A stretch of DNA of 21,022 nucleotides from Methylobacterium radiotolerans JCM 2831. Its GTDB lineage: Bacteria > Pseudomonadota > Alphaproteobacteria > Rhizobiales > Beijerinckiaceae. A program made the translations under genes and the position numbers. Positions 7,611 through 14,815 of the stretch are shown here, piece by piece; the stretch's first letter is position 1; the number at the start of each line of letters is the position of its first letter. The notes beneath the pieces were generated by a model. The model was given only the letters and a program-made list of their open reading frames with translations, had not been told where the DNA came from and ran no database searches. The stretch covers positions 1-21,022 of the forward strand of contig NC_010507.1 in the NCBI RefSeq assembly GCF_000019725.1, in the 5' to 3' direction.

Positions 7611-7960
7611 GGGGAGGCATCTTTGTCCGGCCGGCCGAAGCAGTCGAGGCCGACATGCGCGCCGAGGTCGTGCGCCACGGCGCGACCATGCAATCGCTGC
7701 TGGCCGAGCTCGCCGGCAGCTCAGTGCGGTCGGCCGGCCTCCGGGCCGGCCCGACTGCCGAGCGCCGGATGTCGAAGAAGCGGGCCGCAGGCGAGCTCGG
7801 CATGTCGGAGGCGCGCCTCATGCGCTTGGTCGTCCGATATCATGCGGCGCATCCTGACCGTTCGAAGTTGGCTGTTCAGCCGGCAGGTCTGAAATCCTCC
7901 CCCTGGACGGTGTTCGTTGACCGTCTGAGAGCGGTGATTGAAAGCGGCGAGCCGTATTAG
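7607..7960 (+). CDS. Small unrecognised protein with HTH-like segment, in the gpW position
   Basis: This 117-residue basic protein starts by ATGA overlap with the large terminase. Residues about 55-78 (MSKKRAAGELGMSEARLMRLVVRY) look like an HTH, preceded by an Ala/Arg-rich helix. The C-terminal WTVFVDRLRAVIESGEPY is another helix. In lambda the gene after the large terminase is the head-completion protein gpW, but this sequence does not resemble gpW beyond its position. It may be a DNA-binding packaging accessory or regulator. Its stop is followed by a TTAGG/CCTAA inverted repeat, and gene spacing and base composition then change, so the late block is interrupted here. Confidence 0.65.
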   Translation: MRGGIFVRPAEAVEADMRAEVVRHGATMQSLLAELAGSSVRSAGLRAGPTAERRMSKKRAAGELGMSEARLMRLVVRYHAAHPDRSKLAVQPAGLKSSPWTVFVDRLRAVIESGEPY

Positions 7961-8077
7961 GGCTGAGCCTAATCAGCTTGACCGTGTGGAGAGTCGCTGA
8001 GGTTCCTTGGACGATCCTGTTCGCGCCCAAATCGAATTCGCTCGTCAAGGACCCAGAGGATCGCTATCGTTGCACGC

Positions 8078-8872
8078 ATGATGCTTCATCCGACCCGTCA
8101 CCGCAGAATTTCTAGTAGAGCGTTGGGCGCATCGCTGACTAGTCTTGCGCTCTTAGCTGCCATCGTTCTCCTCTTCCGCCCGCGGCGCGTGCGAAAGGAC
8201 GAGACATTGTTCGCTTCATCTACCATAATCAGCGAGAACGACTTAGAGCCAGGAGACATTCTCCTGTATCGTTCGCTGAACCAGAAGCCGCATCAACGTG
8301 CGATATCGCTTGCAACGGGAAGCCCTTACACCCACGCTTCGATCTATCTGGGAGAAGGCCTTATAGCTGAGGCTACGGTTGCCGCCGGGGTGCGTATAGT
8401 CTCACTCTCGACCCAACTTTGCGGCGATTATTGCGTAGGCGTCCTGCGAAGTCAGATGGGATTTGGAACAATACGTTCCGGTGAACTCATTCGATTTGTT
8501 CAGTCGCTTGTTTCAGCTGGGGCCCGTTATGACCTTATGAGCGCTGTCGCTTTTCGTTACAAAAAGCAGAAACACCTTCATGACCAGCTTGACTTACTCA
8601 AGAAAAATTTCGGAGATTTCATACATGAAGAAGAGTTGATCAAAGACTCCTATTTCTGTTCAGCACTCGTGGTTGCCTGTTACTATGTAGTAGGCATTAT
8701 CCATCAGTCAGCCCAAATCGTCTACCCACACAAACTAATCTCTCCCGCCGACTTACATCGAGATCCCACGTTTGGTTGGTTTCTTGGTTATCTACTCCCT
8801 CCTGGAGCGAAGATTCCGGCCGGAGACCCACTTGAGCACATCACGTCTTGGGCCGACATCAACCGCGCATAA
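8078..8872 (+). CDS. Membrane-anchored YiiX-like permuted papain-fold amidase
   Basis: This is a 264-residue protein. A hydrophobic segment at about 16-33 (ALGASLTSLALLAAIVLLF) is flanked by Arg residues and should be a signal anchor. The rest matches the circularly permuted papain-like (YaeF/YiiX, C92-type NlpC/P60) fold: LEPGDILLY at 56-64, THASIYLG with candidate catalytic H86 at 85-92, IAEAT with E98, and the late YFCSALV with candidate nucleophile C194. Such enzymes cleave amide bonds of peptidoglycan, lipids or proteins. Codon use is clearly AT-richer than in the phage genes on both sides. The gene stands alone between terminase and protease, a typical cargo or moron insertion. Two adjacent ATGs mark the start. 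The nearest AGAGGA is distant, so the exact start is less sure than the gene. Confidence 0.82.
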   Translation: MMLHPTRHRRISSRALGASLTSLALLAAIVLLFRPRRVRKDETLFASSTIISENDLEPGDILLYRSLNQKPHQRAISLATGSPYTHASIYLGEGLIAEATVAAGVRIVSLSTQLCGDYCVGVLRSQMGFGTIRSGELIRFVQSLVSAGARYDLMSAVAFRYKKQKHLHDQLDLLKKNFGDFIHEEELIKDSYFCSALVVACYYVVGIIHQSAQIVYPHKLISPADLHRDPTFGWFLGYLLPPGAKIPAGDPLEHITSWADINRA

Positions 8873-8891
8873 AGACGATCAAAGATGATGC

Positions 8892-8918
8892 CTATCGAGC
8901 GCAATTGTCGCTCGGTAG
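8892..8918. repeat. Hairpin between the amidase gene and the RHH gene
   Basis: CTATCGAGCG (8892-8901) pairs with CGCTCGGTAG (8909-8918) across a seven-base loop, with one G-T pair. There is no T-run, and the repeat ends ten bases before the next start codon. It could weakly terminate the amidase transcript or be the operator of the ribbon-helix-helix protein that begins at 8928. Confidence 0.5.
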
Positions 8919-8927
8919 CTTGGCGGC

Positions 8928-9140
8928 ATGGTTCATCGCCCGCCCTACCTTCCTTCGCGTGACTTGCTCACCGAAAATCTCCAAGTCGGGGTCCCCCTCG
9001 ACTTGAAGCGCGCTCTCACGGACGCGGCCCGACGCGAGGGCAAGTCCGTGGCAAGTGTGGTTAGGGAAGCGGTTGCCGACGCCCTCGGGCACGGCGACCG
9101 CCCCCAGGATCCGGCCGGCGCTCGCCGAGAGGTCCGCTGA
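8928..9140 (+). CDS. Small ribbon-helix-helix (Arc/CopG-like) protein
   Basis: This 70-residue protein has the order expected of a ribbon-helix-helix DNA binder. A short strand ENLQVGVPLDLKRALTDAA (about 16-34) runs into helix A, followed by REGKSVASVVREAVADALG as helix B with the usual G-K-S turn. The ends are disordered and Arg-rich. Its TGA overlaps the ATG of the protease gene by one base, so it is coupled to the late block. A hairpin directly upstream may be its operator. It occupies the place where lambda-like phages carry the portal gene. A local autoregulator or an antitoxin-like role is possible; no toxin partner is seen. Confidence 0.72.
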   Translation: MVHRPPYLPSRDLLTENLQVGVPLDLKRALTDAARREGKSVASVVREAVADALGHGDRPQDPAGARREVR

Positions 9141-10264
9141 TGACGTCCCTGCCGCACATCGCCAGCCTCGTGCTGAACCGGCCGCTCGCGATCCTGCCGA
9201 GCAAGCTGGAAACCATCGCGGCCGTGCTCGGCGGCCGGATCGGCCTCGACGCCTCGGGCCTGACACCCCAGGCCTCGCGCTTCGTCGGTAGCCACGTCGA
9301 CCGCGAGGCGCCGGGCTCGCAGGGCAGCCTCCCCTACCGGCGGACGGCCGCGGGAACGGCGATCATTCCCGTCATCGGCTCGACGGTAAACCGCGGGGCG
9401 TGGATCGGGGCGAGCTCGGGCCTCGTGTCGTACGAGGGTCTCAAATTCCAGCTGGCGCACGCATCGCAGGACGACCGCACCCGGGCCGTGCTGCTCGATT
9501 TCGAATGCCCGGGCGGCGAGGCGGTCGGCGCCTTCGAGGCGGCGGCCGTCGTCCGTCAGGTCGCGGCGCTCAAGCCCGTCGTCGCCGTCGTGAACGGCCT
9601 CTGCGCAAGTGCAGCCTACGCCATGGCCTCGGGCGCGACCCGCATCGTGACCACGCCCTCGGGGATCGCCGGCAGCATCGGCGTCGTCATGCTGCACACG
9701 GACGTCTCGGGCGCTCTCGCCAAAGCCGGGGTGAAACCAACCCTTATTTTCGCGGGCAAGCACAAGACGGACGGGCACCCCTATGGCCCGCTGCCCGACA
9801 GCGTGAAGGCCGACCTGCGCGCGGAAATCGAGGGCTTCTATGCGGCCTTCATCAATTGCGTCGCCACGGGCCGGAAGAACCTCACGGCCGAGGCCATCCG
9901 TGGAACCGAGGCGCGGACCTTCATGGGCGCCGCGGCCGTCGCTGCCGGCCTCGCCGATGAGGTCGGGACCTTCGAAGGCGCGCTGGTCGACCTCGAGGCC
10001 GGCCGCATCACTCTCGCAACCGCTCAGGGAACCCCCGCCGTGACCCAATCCACCCGCCCCGCCGGCTCGGCGGCGGCGTCGCATGATGATGTTGTCGCCA
10101 AGCTCAACGCGGGTCTCAAGGGTCGCCATGGGGCCGTGATCCCCGGCTCGGCGCCGACCGCTCCCGCAAACGCCAGCCCGGCGGCTTCGTCCGGTGGCGA
10201 CATCGTTGCAAGGCTGAACGCGGCCCTGCCGCGCGGCGCATACATCCCGGAGAAGGCCCGATGA
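9140..10264 (+). CDS. S49-family head maturation protease (lambda gpC/SppA-like)
   Basis: This 374-residue protein contains a ClpP/SppA-fold domain at about 70-285. PGGEA (124-128) forms the oxyanion strand. VNGLCASAAYAMASG (151-165) holds the predicted nucleophile S157, and GKHKTDG (206-212) holds the predicted general base K209. In lambda-like phages this enzyme processes capsid and scaffold during head maturation, and the C-terminal part doubles as scaffold. Here residues 300-374 are low-complexity and carry a repeated peptide, DDVVAKLNAGL near 316-326 and GDIVARLNAAL near 353-363, each followed by a GA-x-IP motif. That arrangement fits a scaffold-like tail. Lambda gpC is longer, mainly because of Nu3. 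It overlaps both neighbours by start/stop contacts. No capsid gene follows within this window. Confidence 0.9.
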   Translation: MTSLPHIASLVLNRPLAILPSKLETIAAVLGGRIGLDASGLTPQASRFVGSHVDREAPGSQGSLPYRRTAAGTAIIPVIGSTVNRGAWIGASSGLVSYEGLKFQLAHASQDDRTRAVLLDFECPGGEAVGAFEAAAVVRQVAALKPVVAVVNGLCASAAYAMASGATRIVTTPSGIAGSIGVVMLHTDVSGALAKAGVKPTLIFAGKHKTDGHPYGPLPDSVKADLRAEIEGFYAAFINCVATGRKNLTAEAIRGTEARTFMGAAAVAAGLADEVGTFEGALVDLEAGRITLATAQGTPAVTQSTRPAGSAAASHDDVVAKLNAGLKGRHGAVIPGSAPTAPANASPAASSGGDIVARLNAALPRGAYIPEKAR

Positions 10265-11262
10265 TCCGCGCGTTGAAGAACCTGCTCGGGCTCGCTCAGC
10301 GCGAAGACGCGACCTTGGGCGAGCTCTTGCCCTCTCTGCCGGCCGCCGAGGCCGAGCTCGCCGCCGCACGAGAGGCGCAGGCGGCCGCCGTGGCCGCGTA
10401 TCGGGCCGGGCTCCTATCCGCGGACGAGGCCGCGCTTCGGCAGCTCGACACGGCCTGTCGCGATGCTGAAGTCCGCCTCGAACGTGCCAAGGCCCTTGTC
10501 GAGGCTCTGCGCGAGCGCCTGGCCGAGGCCCGCGAGCGTGAGGCCGAGGCCGAGCGCGTAGCCGTCTACCAGGCGGCGCAGAGACAGGCCGACGACGCGC
10601 GCCGTTTGCTCGCCGAGGTCTATCCTCAGATCGCCGGCGACCTCGTGCAGGTCATCGAGGCTGTGGCCCGCGCCGAGGTCGAGGTCGAGGCTGCGAACGC
10701 CGACCTTCCGCGGAACGCCGAGCACCTCGCCTCCGTCGAGCACGCCGCCCGGGACATCCCGGCAGAGCCCGATGAAATCCTGTCGGAAATCGAGGTCGAG
10801 CGCTGGGTCGCGGTCGGCAACATCAAGCCGGGCAGCTTCGACCAGGCCAACGTGTACGTGACCGGACCCGGGCGGGGCGTCATCAAGGTCGCCGGGTTGC
10901 CGTTGGGCGAATGCACGCAGGTCGAGCTGCGCGTGTTCACGGAGCGGCAGGTTCGTAGGGGCGAGGGTCGGAAAACCGCCTATCGGCTCGCCGAGAAGGT
11001 GTCGCTGCCCGGCTTCCTGGCGACCGACCCCTACGTTTGGCGCCCGATGAGCAGCCATTCGAAGCCGGGCGAGGTCATCCGCCAAGTCGAGGCGCTTCGC
11101 TACCTCCAGCCCGAGCCCTCATCCTCGGCTTCAGGCGCCGTCATCACACAGCTCATCCCGGCGCCCGGGACCGAGCGCGTGCAGGCGCTCGAGCCCCCGC
11201 CGCCGACCCGAGCTCATCGCGGCCCGTACGCCGACGCGCCCGAGAGCGAGGCGCGAGCCTGA
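10261..11262 (+). CDS. Coiled-coil protein of unknown function at the end of the late block
   Basis: This 333-residue protein starts by ATGA overlap with the protease. Residues about 25-165 are almost continuous Ala/Glu/Arg heptad-like helix, a long coiled coil. From about 175 the sequence becomes globular, with beta-like segments (WVAVGNIKPGSFDQANVYV, GRGVIKVAGLP, TQVELRVFTERQV, and a WRPMSSHSKPGEVIRQVEALRYL stretch). The C-terminal 50 residues are Pro/Ser-rich and disordered. I do not recognise a family. Its position and coupling suggest a head or scaffold-related protein, taking the place where lambda has the decoration and capsid genes, but it resembles neither. Confidence 0.7.
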   Translation: MIRALKNLLGLAQREDATLGELLPSLPAAEAELAAAREAQAAAVAAYRAGLLSADEAALRQLDTACRDAEVRLERAKALVEALRERLAEAREREAEAERVAVYQAAQRQADDARRLLAEVYPQIAGDLVQVIEAVARAEVEVEAANADLPRNAEHLASVEHAARDIPAEPDEILSEIEVERWVAVGNIKPGSFDQANVYVTGPGRGVIKVAGLPLGECTQVELRVFTERQVRRGEGRKTAYRLAEKVSLPGFLATDPYVWRPMSSHSKPGEVIRQVEALRYLQPEPSSSASGAVITQLIPAPGTERVQALEPPPPTRAHRGPYADAPESEARA

Positions 11263-11269
11263 GATTGCC

Positions 11270-11286
11270 GGGCGCGTTGAGCGCCC
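11270..11286. terminator. Possible weak hairpin terminator of the late block
   Basis: GGGCGC-GTTGA-GCGCCC begins eight bases after the last late-gene stop codon. There is no T-run, so it may be an RNA-stabilising or Rho-assisted end rather than a true intrinsic terminator. Confidence 0.35.
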
Positions 11287-11444
11287 AGCTGCAACCCTGC
11301 GGGGGGATCCTTTGACGGCGTAGCGGCCCGTCGAACAGCGAAAAGCGTGCCTCCGTCCCCCGGAGTTCAGTTCACGGCCAAGGCGCGCGCGGCCGCATCA
11401 TACATTGGATTGGTCCGGCTACATCTTGAAGGCCCCAATCGGCT

Positions 11445-11939
11445 CTAGCGGCGACGTCGAATGGTGAAATCCCAACCCAAGACTGTCGCACCAAACGTGT
11501 TTCTGGTCGCATTTTTCGCCTGCTGAGCCTTATACCAAGCTTCTTGAGCAAGTATCTCCCGTCTTATTTGCCTGACAAAACCGTATGTGGCAAATATCAA
11601 TATGAAGCCTGACCAATAGTATAACTTCAATACTTCATGGAATAAAGACGAGAGGGCGCCATTAAACTCGACAGGAAGTGTAATGCAACCGAAATTGAAG
11701 AGCACGGTAGCAGCACTGAGGCCGGCGGCAGCAGCATTTGAGGTCTTATCGCCTTCAATTCTCGCAGAGTCGATCCAAAGAAGAGCAGATAATATACCTG
11801 TGACAAATCCGCTCAAGGTGCATGCGAACGGAGATCCAGGAATTTTCGAGAACCCAAACTTCCATAACTCCGCCGCTAACGATCCAAGAACCCAGACAAT
11901 AGCAACAAAGAGTGCAACCGGCACAATCTTCTTCAACAT
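11445..11939 (-). CDS. Small four-helix membrane protein, unrecognised
   Basis: This is a 164-residue protein with four hydrophobic segments at about 4-22, 38-56, 68-90 and 103-124. A basic C-terminal cytoplasmic tail (RQIRREILAQEAWYKAQQAK...) ends in four Arg. It is AT-richer than the phage genes and points leftward, converging on the late block. The ATG follows CGGAG by six bases, which supports this start. About 200 bases without a gene separate it from the HEPN-like gene upstream, so it may or may not share that promoter. No enzyme motif is visible. It could be the membrane component of the accessory cluster or an unrelated cargo gene. Confidence 0.75.
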   Translation of the reverse strand: MLKKIVPVALFVAIVWVLGSLAAELWKFGFSKIPGSPFACTLSGFVTGILSALLWIDSARIEGDKTSNAAAAGLSAATVLFNFGCITLPVEFNGALSSLFHEVLKLYYWSGFILIFATYGFVRQIRREILAQEAWYKAQQAKNATRNTFGATVLGWDFTIRRRR

Positions 11940-12146
11940 ACGTTTCTCCGATCCGCTCGAAGCATCGTCGCTCAGATCGGGTTACGAACTATCGAACAGA
12001 CTCTCTGGGCCTGTAGCCGTCGGGCTTGAAGCCGGCGCCTCTGTGAGCCGCGGCCCAACCGGCGGGCTCGGCGGCGGCCAGCATCGAAGCGCTGTCCTAC
12101 GGCATCCTGAGCAGCTCCGGCCCGGTGGCGAGAGCCCGCGGACTAT

Positions 12147-13283
12147 TTAGGCCGTCGGCTGACGCTCGAGCCAGTCAAGCACACCCCGCACAACCTGCTC
12201 GGCTGTCGCCTTGGCGTCCCGCCCTTCCTCCGGGCGCAGGTCCGGCGGTCCGGCGGGGTATTCGCCCAACATCCGCCCGGCGTGGACGCGCTGGCGGGTT
12301 CTGTGAAGGTGCTCGGCCCGGGCCCTGATTGGCGCAGTCAGGATGGGGACGGCGCCTGTGGCGGCGCTCTCGATCAGCTTCTCGGCCCGCCAATCCTTCG
12401 GCTCCCTGTCGAAATTGGACGACTGGAAGGTGCCGAGCAGCCTGTCGCGCGCATGCTTGGCTGCGAAGGTAAGGGCGCCTTCGGCTAAGGCGGCAGACAG
12501 CACGACGCACGAGACCGGCGCCGAGTTGAGGTCGCTGGCGCGCAGCTCGGTGACAGTCTGCGCCCACCACATTCGGAAGGGCTTGAGCCCGATCCGCTCG
12601 AGGACGTCGGGAAACGCGTCGAGCGGATCGGCGTGCCGGGGACGCCCGTCTGTGCGCCGGGCAACGACGTCCCGAACATAGTCCACGGCGGCCTGGCGCT
12701 GCGGCTTCGGGAACACGCGGTGAGGGTTCGGCCCGCCGCGCCATTTCCTGTTCAGTTCCCCAGGCAGTGTGAGGCGTCCCATGATCTGGGTCGGCTGTAG
12801 GATGCCCCCGCTCTCGGCCAGGATCTCGCTGAGCACCATGAACGTGATGGCGCCCTGAACGGCGGAAGCGTTGAGCCCTGACGCCTTCGCGCGCTCCACG
12901 AGCACGCTGCGGTCGATACGAGCGGCCCTGATGCCCTCGTCATCGATGCGCTCATTGACGGCGCTGGCTACGAAGTCGAGGGCGTCAAAATCGTGGAGTT
13001 CCGGCCCCTCCGGCAGGAACGACTTCGCGTGCATGACGTCGGTCTCGACCGGCATGAGCCGGTTCCGCTCCCGGTACGTGTACGGGATCTGCTGCAGGGC
13101 GTCGTTGATCGTCCCATCCCTATGGCCGGCGCGACGACCAACCTCCATCAGCTCCTCATAGGACAGGCCGGGATCCATCGGGGCAGCGAAGATGCTCGCC
13201 ATGAGCGCCTCGCGCAGCAGTACCTCTACCCCCCTGTCGATCATCGTCGTCCGCCCGGCCGCATGATGCCTCGCCGGCGGCAT
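12147..13283 (-). CDS. Unknown 378-residue protein with HEPN-like C-terminus
   Basis: The N-terminal half (about 20-165) is helical and includes two possible winged-helix segments (LSYEELMEVGRRAGHRDGTI and RSVLVERAKASGLNASAVQGA). The middle, around 180-240, is basic with a FRMWW patch. The last 120 residues resemble a HEPN/DUF4145-like bundle: a helix CVVLSAALAEGALTFAAKHA (259-278), then RAEHLHRTRQRVHAG, in which R328-x5-H334 fits the R-x4-6-H RNase signature, and a closing helix (AEQVVRGVLDWL). HEPN proteins are often RNA-cleaving toxins or scaffolds in defence systems. The match is by eye only. The GTGless ATG at 13283 has GAGG upstream; an in-frame ATG at 13244 would remove 13 residues. 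It follows the DUF6338 cluster in the same direction after 170 bases. Confidence 0.78.
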   Translation of the reverse strand: MPPARHHAAGRTTMIDRGVEVLLREALMASIFAAPMDPGLSYEELMEVGRRAGHRDGTINDALQQIPYTYRERNRLMPVETDVMHAKSFLPEGPELHDFDALDFVASAVNERIDDEGIRAARIDRSVLVERAKASGLNASAVQGAITFMVLSEILAESGGILQPTQIMGRLTLPGELNRKWRGGPNPHRVFPKPQRQAAVDYVRDVVARRTDGRPRHADPLDAFPDVLERIGLKPFRMWWAQTVTELRASDLNSAPVSCVVLSAALAEGALTFAAKHARDRLLGTFQSSNFDREPKDWRAEKLIESAATGAVPILTAPIRARAEHLHRTRQRVHAGRMLGEYPAGPPDLRPEEGRDAKATAEQVVRGVLDWLERQPTA

Positions 13284-13453
13284 CTTGTGAGCCTCGACGC
13301 CTCAGCCGAAGCTCGAGGCCGTCGAGCCTCGGATCTGTCTTGCGCGAGGCTCTCGCCGGGATAGCGCCGAAGCTTGCGGCCATCAGCTTGCGGATCTGCC
13401 GGCGCAAGGCCGGCATCCGCATGGCGAGGCCAAGCAGCCCTCGCCCTTGAGGA

Positions 13454-13666
13454 TTACGGCCCGTTCTTCGGGGGCGTGCCCGACGAGCTCGGGGGTGTGG
13501 CAGGCGCGTTCGGACCCGACGAAGGACGTAGCGGCGGCGGCGGAGCCGGCCGCGGTTGCGTCTGAGCGGTAGGCGGATTGACGCCCCCCTTGCGGACGTA
13601 GCCCTCGGTCAGCACGCTCGGCGTCTTCACGAAGCCGTCTTGTGCGAAGCTCTTGCGGTCGGTCAT
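13454..13666 (-). CDS. Small proline-rich protein following the DUF6338-like gene
   Basis: This 70-residue protein opens with MTDRKSFAQDGFVKTPSV and an EGYVRKGG segment. It then becomes a Pro/Ser/Thr-rich disordered tail (several PP and PPP runs) ending in PKNGP. The ATG at 13666 has TTGGAG a few bases upstream, overlapping the end of the leader, and begins 13 bases after the stop of the DUF6338-like gene, so the two are surely co-transcribed. From memory, short Gly-Tyr/Pro-rich peptides do accompany DUF6338 genes in other bacteria; this is recollection and was not checked. Its function is unknown; a flexible linker or partner of the membrane protein is an inference. Confidence 0.65.
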   Translation of the reverse strand: MTDRKSFAQDGFVKTPSVLTEGYVRKGGVNPPTAQTQPRPAPPPPLRPSSGPNAPATPPSSSGTPPKNGP

Positions 13667-13679
13667 GAGCACTCCAACA

Positions 13680-14291
13680 TTATGGGGCCGGAAATTCGAT
13701 AGTTATGTTATCCGACTTCCTCGCCAAGTAAATAACTGGCATCCGATATTGTTCGATTGACGCAAAATCGTACACGACGGCATCGCTTAGGACAATCTCT
13801 CGAACGTCGCCGCTTTCTGAGAAAGCGCTGACGTAGCCGGCATAGAGCAGCTTTTGCTCAAAGTCGCGCACATGCGCATAGTTCACAGTCTTTGATTTGC
13901 TATTGAACGTATAGTCCCAAACATCCTCGTCTCCAAATCGCTTGGTTGCCCTGATGGTTTGGAGAAGCCAAGCGACAAGCTTGTAATTGCTCGCATAGAG
14001 CCAAAGCACTCCGCAGAAAAAGCTGATAGCCGTGGCCTGGATGACCTCTTTGATGACTGAGGGGTTGAATAAAGCCGTGCCGTCGAACTTCACGAGCTCG
14101 AAATCGACGCCCCAGAAATAATAGACAAGGTACAGCAGGACATAACTAACAACGCCGTACAGGAATGCGAGAGTGAAGAACTCGACATCTGTCGGCTTAC
14201 TTCGCCGAGCCCAGGCTACATCCATCCTCGCCCAAACGACACCGGGCAGGAACAGCAGCACAATCTGGAAAATAAAAGCGTCGAGCTTCAT
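13680..14291 (-). CDS. DUF6338-like membrane protein
   Basis: This is a 203-residue protein with three hydrophobic segments at about 5-21, 38-60 and 83-102. They are followed by a cytosolic domain from about 120: a DEDVWDYTFN motif, a short charged segment, then beta-rich LLYAGYVSAFSESGDVREIVLSD and a closing VIYLARKSDNITIEF. A membrane part with LPGVVW near the N-terminus and a WD-x-F entry to a small beta domain is how I know DUF6338 proteins. Their biochemical role is not established. Base composition is AT-rich relative to the phage genes, so the gene is probably a cargo gene. It sits between the HEPN gene (18-base gap) and the proline-rich gene (13-base gap), a tight three-gene operon. 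Confidence 0.8.
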   Translation of the reverse strand: MKLDAFIFQIVLLFLPGVVWARMDVAWARRSKPTDVEFFTLAFLYGVVSYVLLYLVYYFWGVDFELVKFDGTALFNPSVIKEVIQATAISFFCGVLWLYASNYKLVAWLLQTIRATKRFGDEDVWDYTFNSKSKTVNYAHVRDFEQKLLYAGYVSAFSESGDVREIVLSDAVVYDFASIEQYRMPVIYLARKSDNITIEFPAP

Positions 14292-14309
14292 GATGCTTGT
14301 GCCCTGTCT

Positions 14310-14759
14310 CTATGCCTTACGTCGCAGGCTGCGCTGAGCACCTGGCAACACTCTTTGCAAGCAGCGATGAAATATCTGCTCGCACATTAACAACGACCGC
14401 TCGCCGTCGCCGAGCAAAAAATATTGGTCCATATCGATGTATCTGAATGCGTGTTCCTTGGCCGCGTCATCGTAGAAGTCGAGCGAATCCTCATCCAAGT
14501 CGCTCCAATCGAGTCCGCTCGCCTCCAATAGACGTCGCAAATTATGACCGTACTTTCTCAGGTCTTTGTCGGTTGCGCCGTTCCAGAGCAGGACCGCCTT
14601 CAACGACAGTTCCATGCAGTGCGCCGCCAGCATGCCTATAGGCGCCCGATGGGGCAGGCGCGGCCCGTTCAAGACGACGAACGCGGCAGTGCCGTAGCTT
14701 TCAGCGGCGGCGATGAAGCCCCGCGAGTTGTAGTTCGGCGCCTCGGAGCGTTCAGGCAT
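14310..14759 (-). CDS. HEPN-domain protein (AbiV/MNT-partner style)
   Basis: This 149-residue all-helical protein has the standard features of small HEPN proteins. A first helix (RGFIAAAESYGTAAFVVL) and the second helix (AAHCMELSLKAVLLWNG, 45-61) contain the E-L-x-L-K pattern. The loop-helix DLRKYGHNLRRLLEASG (66-82) is that seen in many HEPN families. AKEHAFRYIDMDQYF follows. The motif around R68-H72 is one residue short of the canonical R-x4-6-H, so RNase activity is uncertain. No nucleotidyltransferase partner is present. It heads the three-gene cluster with the DUF6338-like protein. The ATG has AGGA upstream. It follows the winged-helix gene by 56 bases and may be read from the same promoter. 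Confidence 0.8.
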   Translation of the reverse strand: MPERSEAPNYNSRGFIAAAESYGTAAFVVLNGPRLPHRAPIGMLAAHCMELSLKAVLLWNGATDKDLRKYGHNLRRLLEASGLDWSDLDEDSLDFYDDAAKEHAFRYIDMDQYFLLGDGERSLLMCEQIFHRCLQRVLPGAQRSLRRKA

Positions 14760-14815
14760 CAGGCTTCGCGTTCCTGTTCGTCATATCGTCCAGCCTCATT
14801 CGGTCACGACATAGC

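Noticed and set aside
8945..10369. Long open frame on the minus strand (474 codons)
   Set aside because: It is antisense to the S49 protease, whose catalytic motifs are clear; its composition is typical of GC-rich shadow frames.
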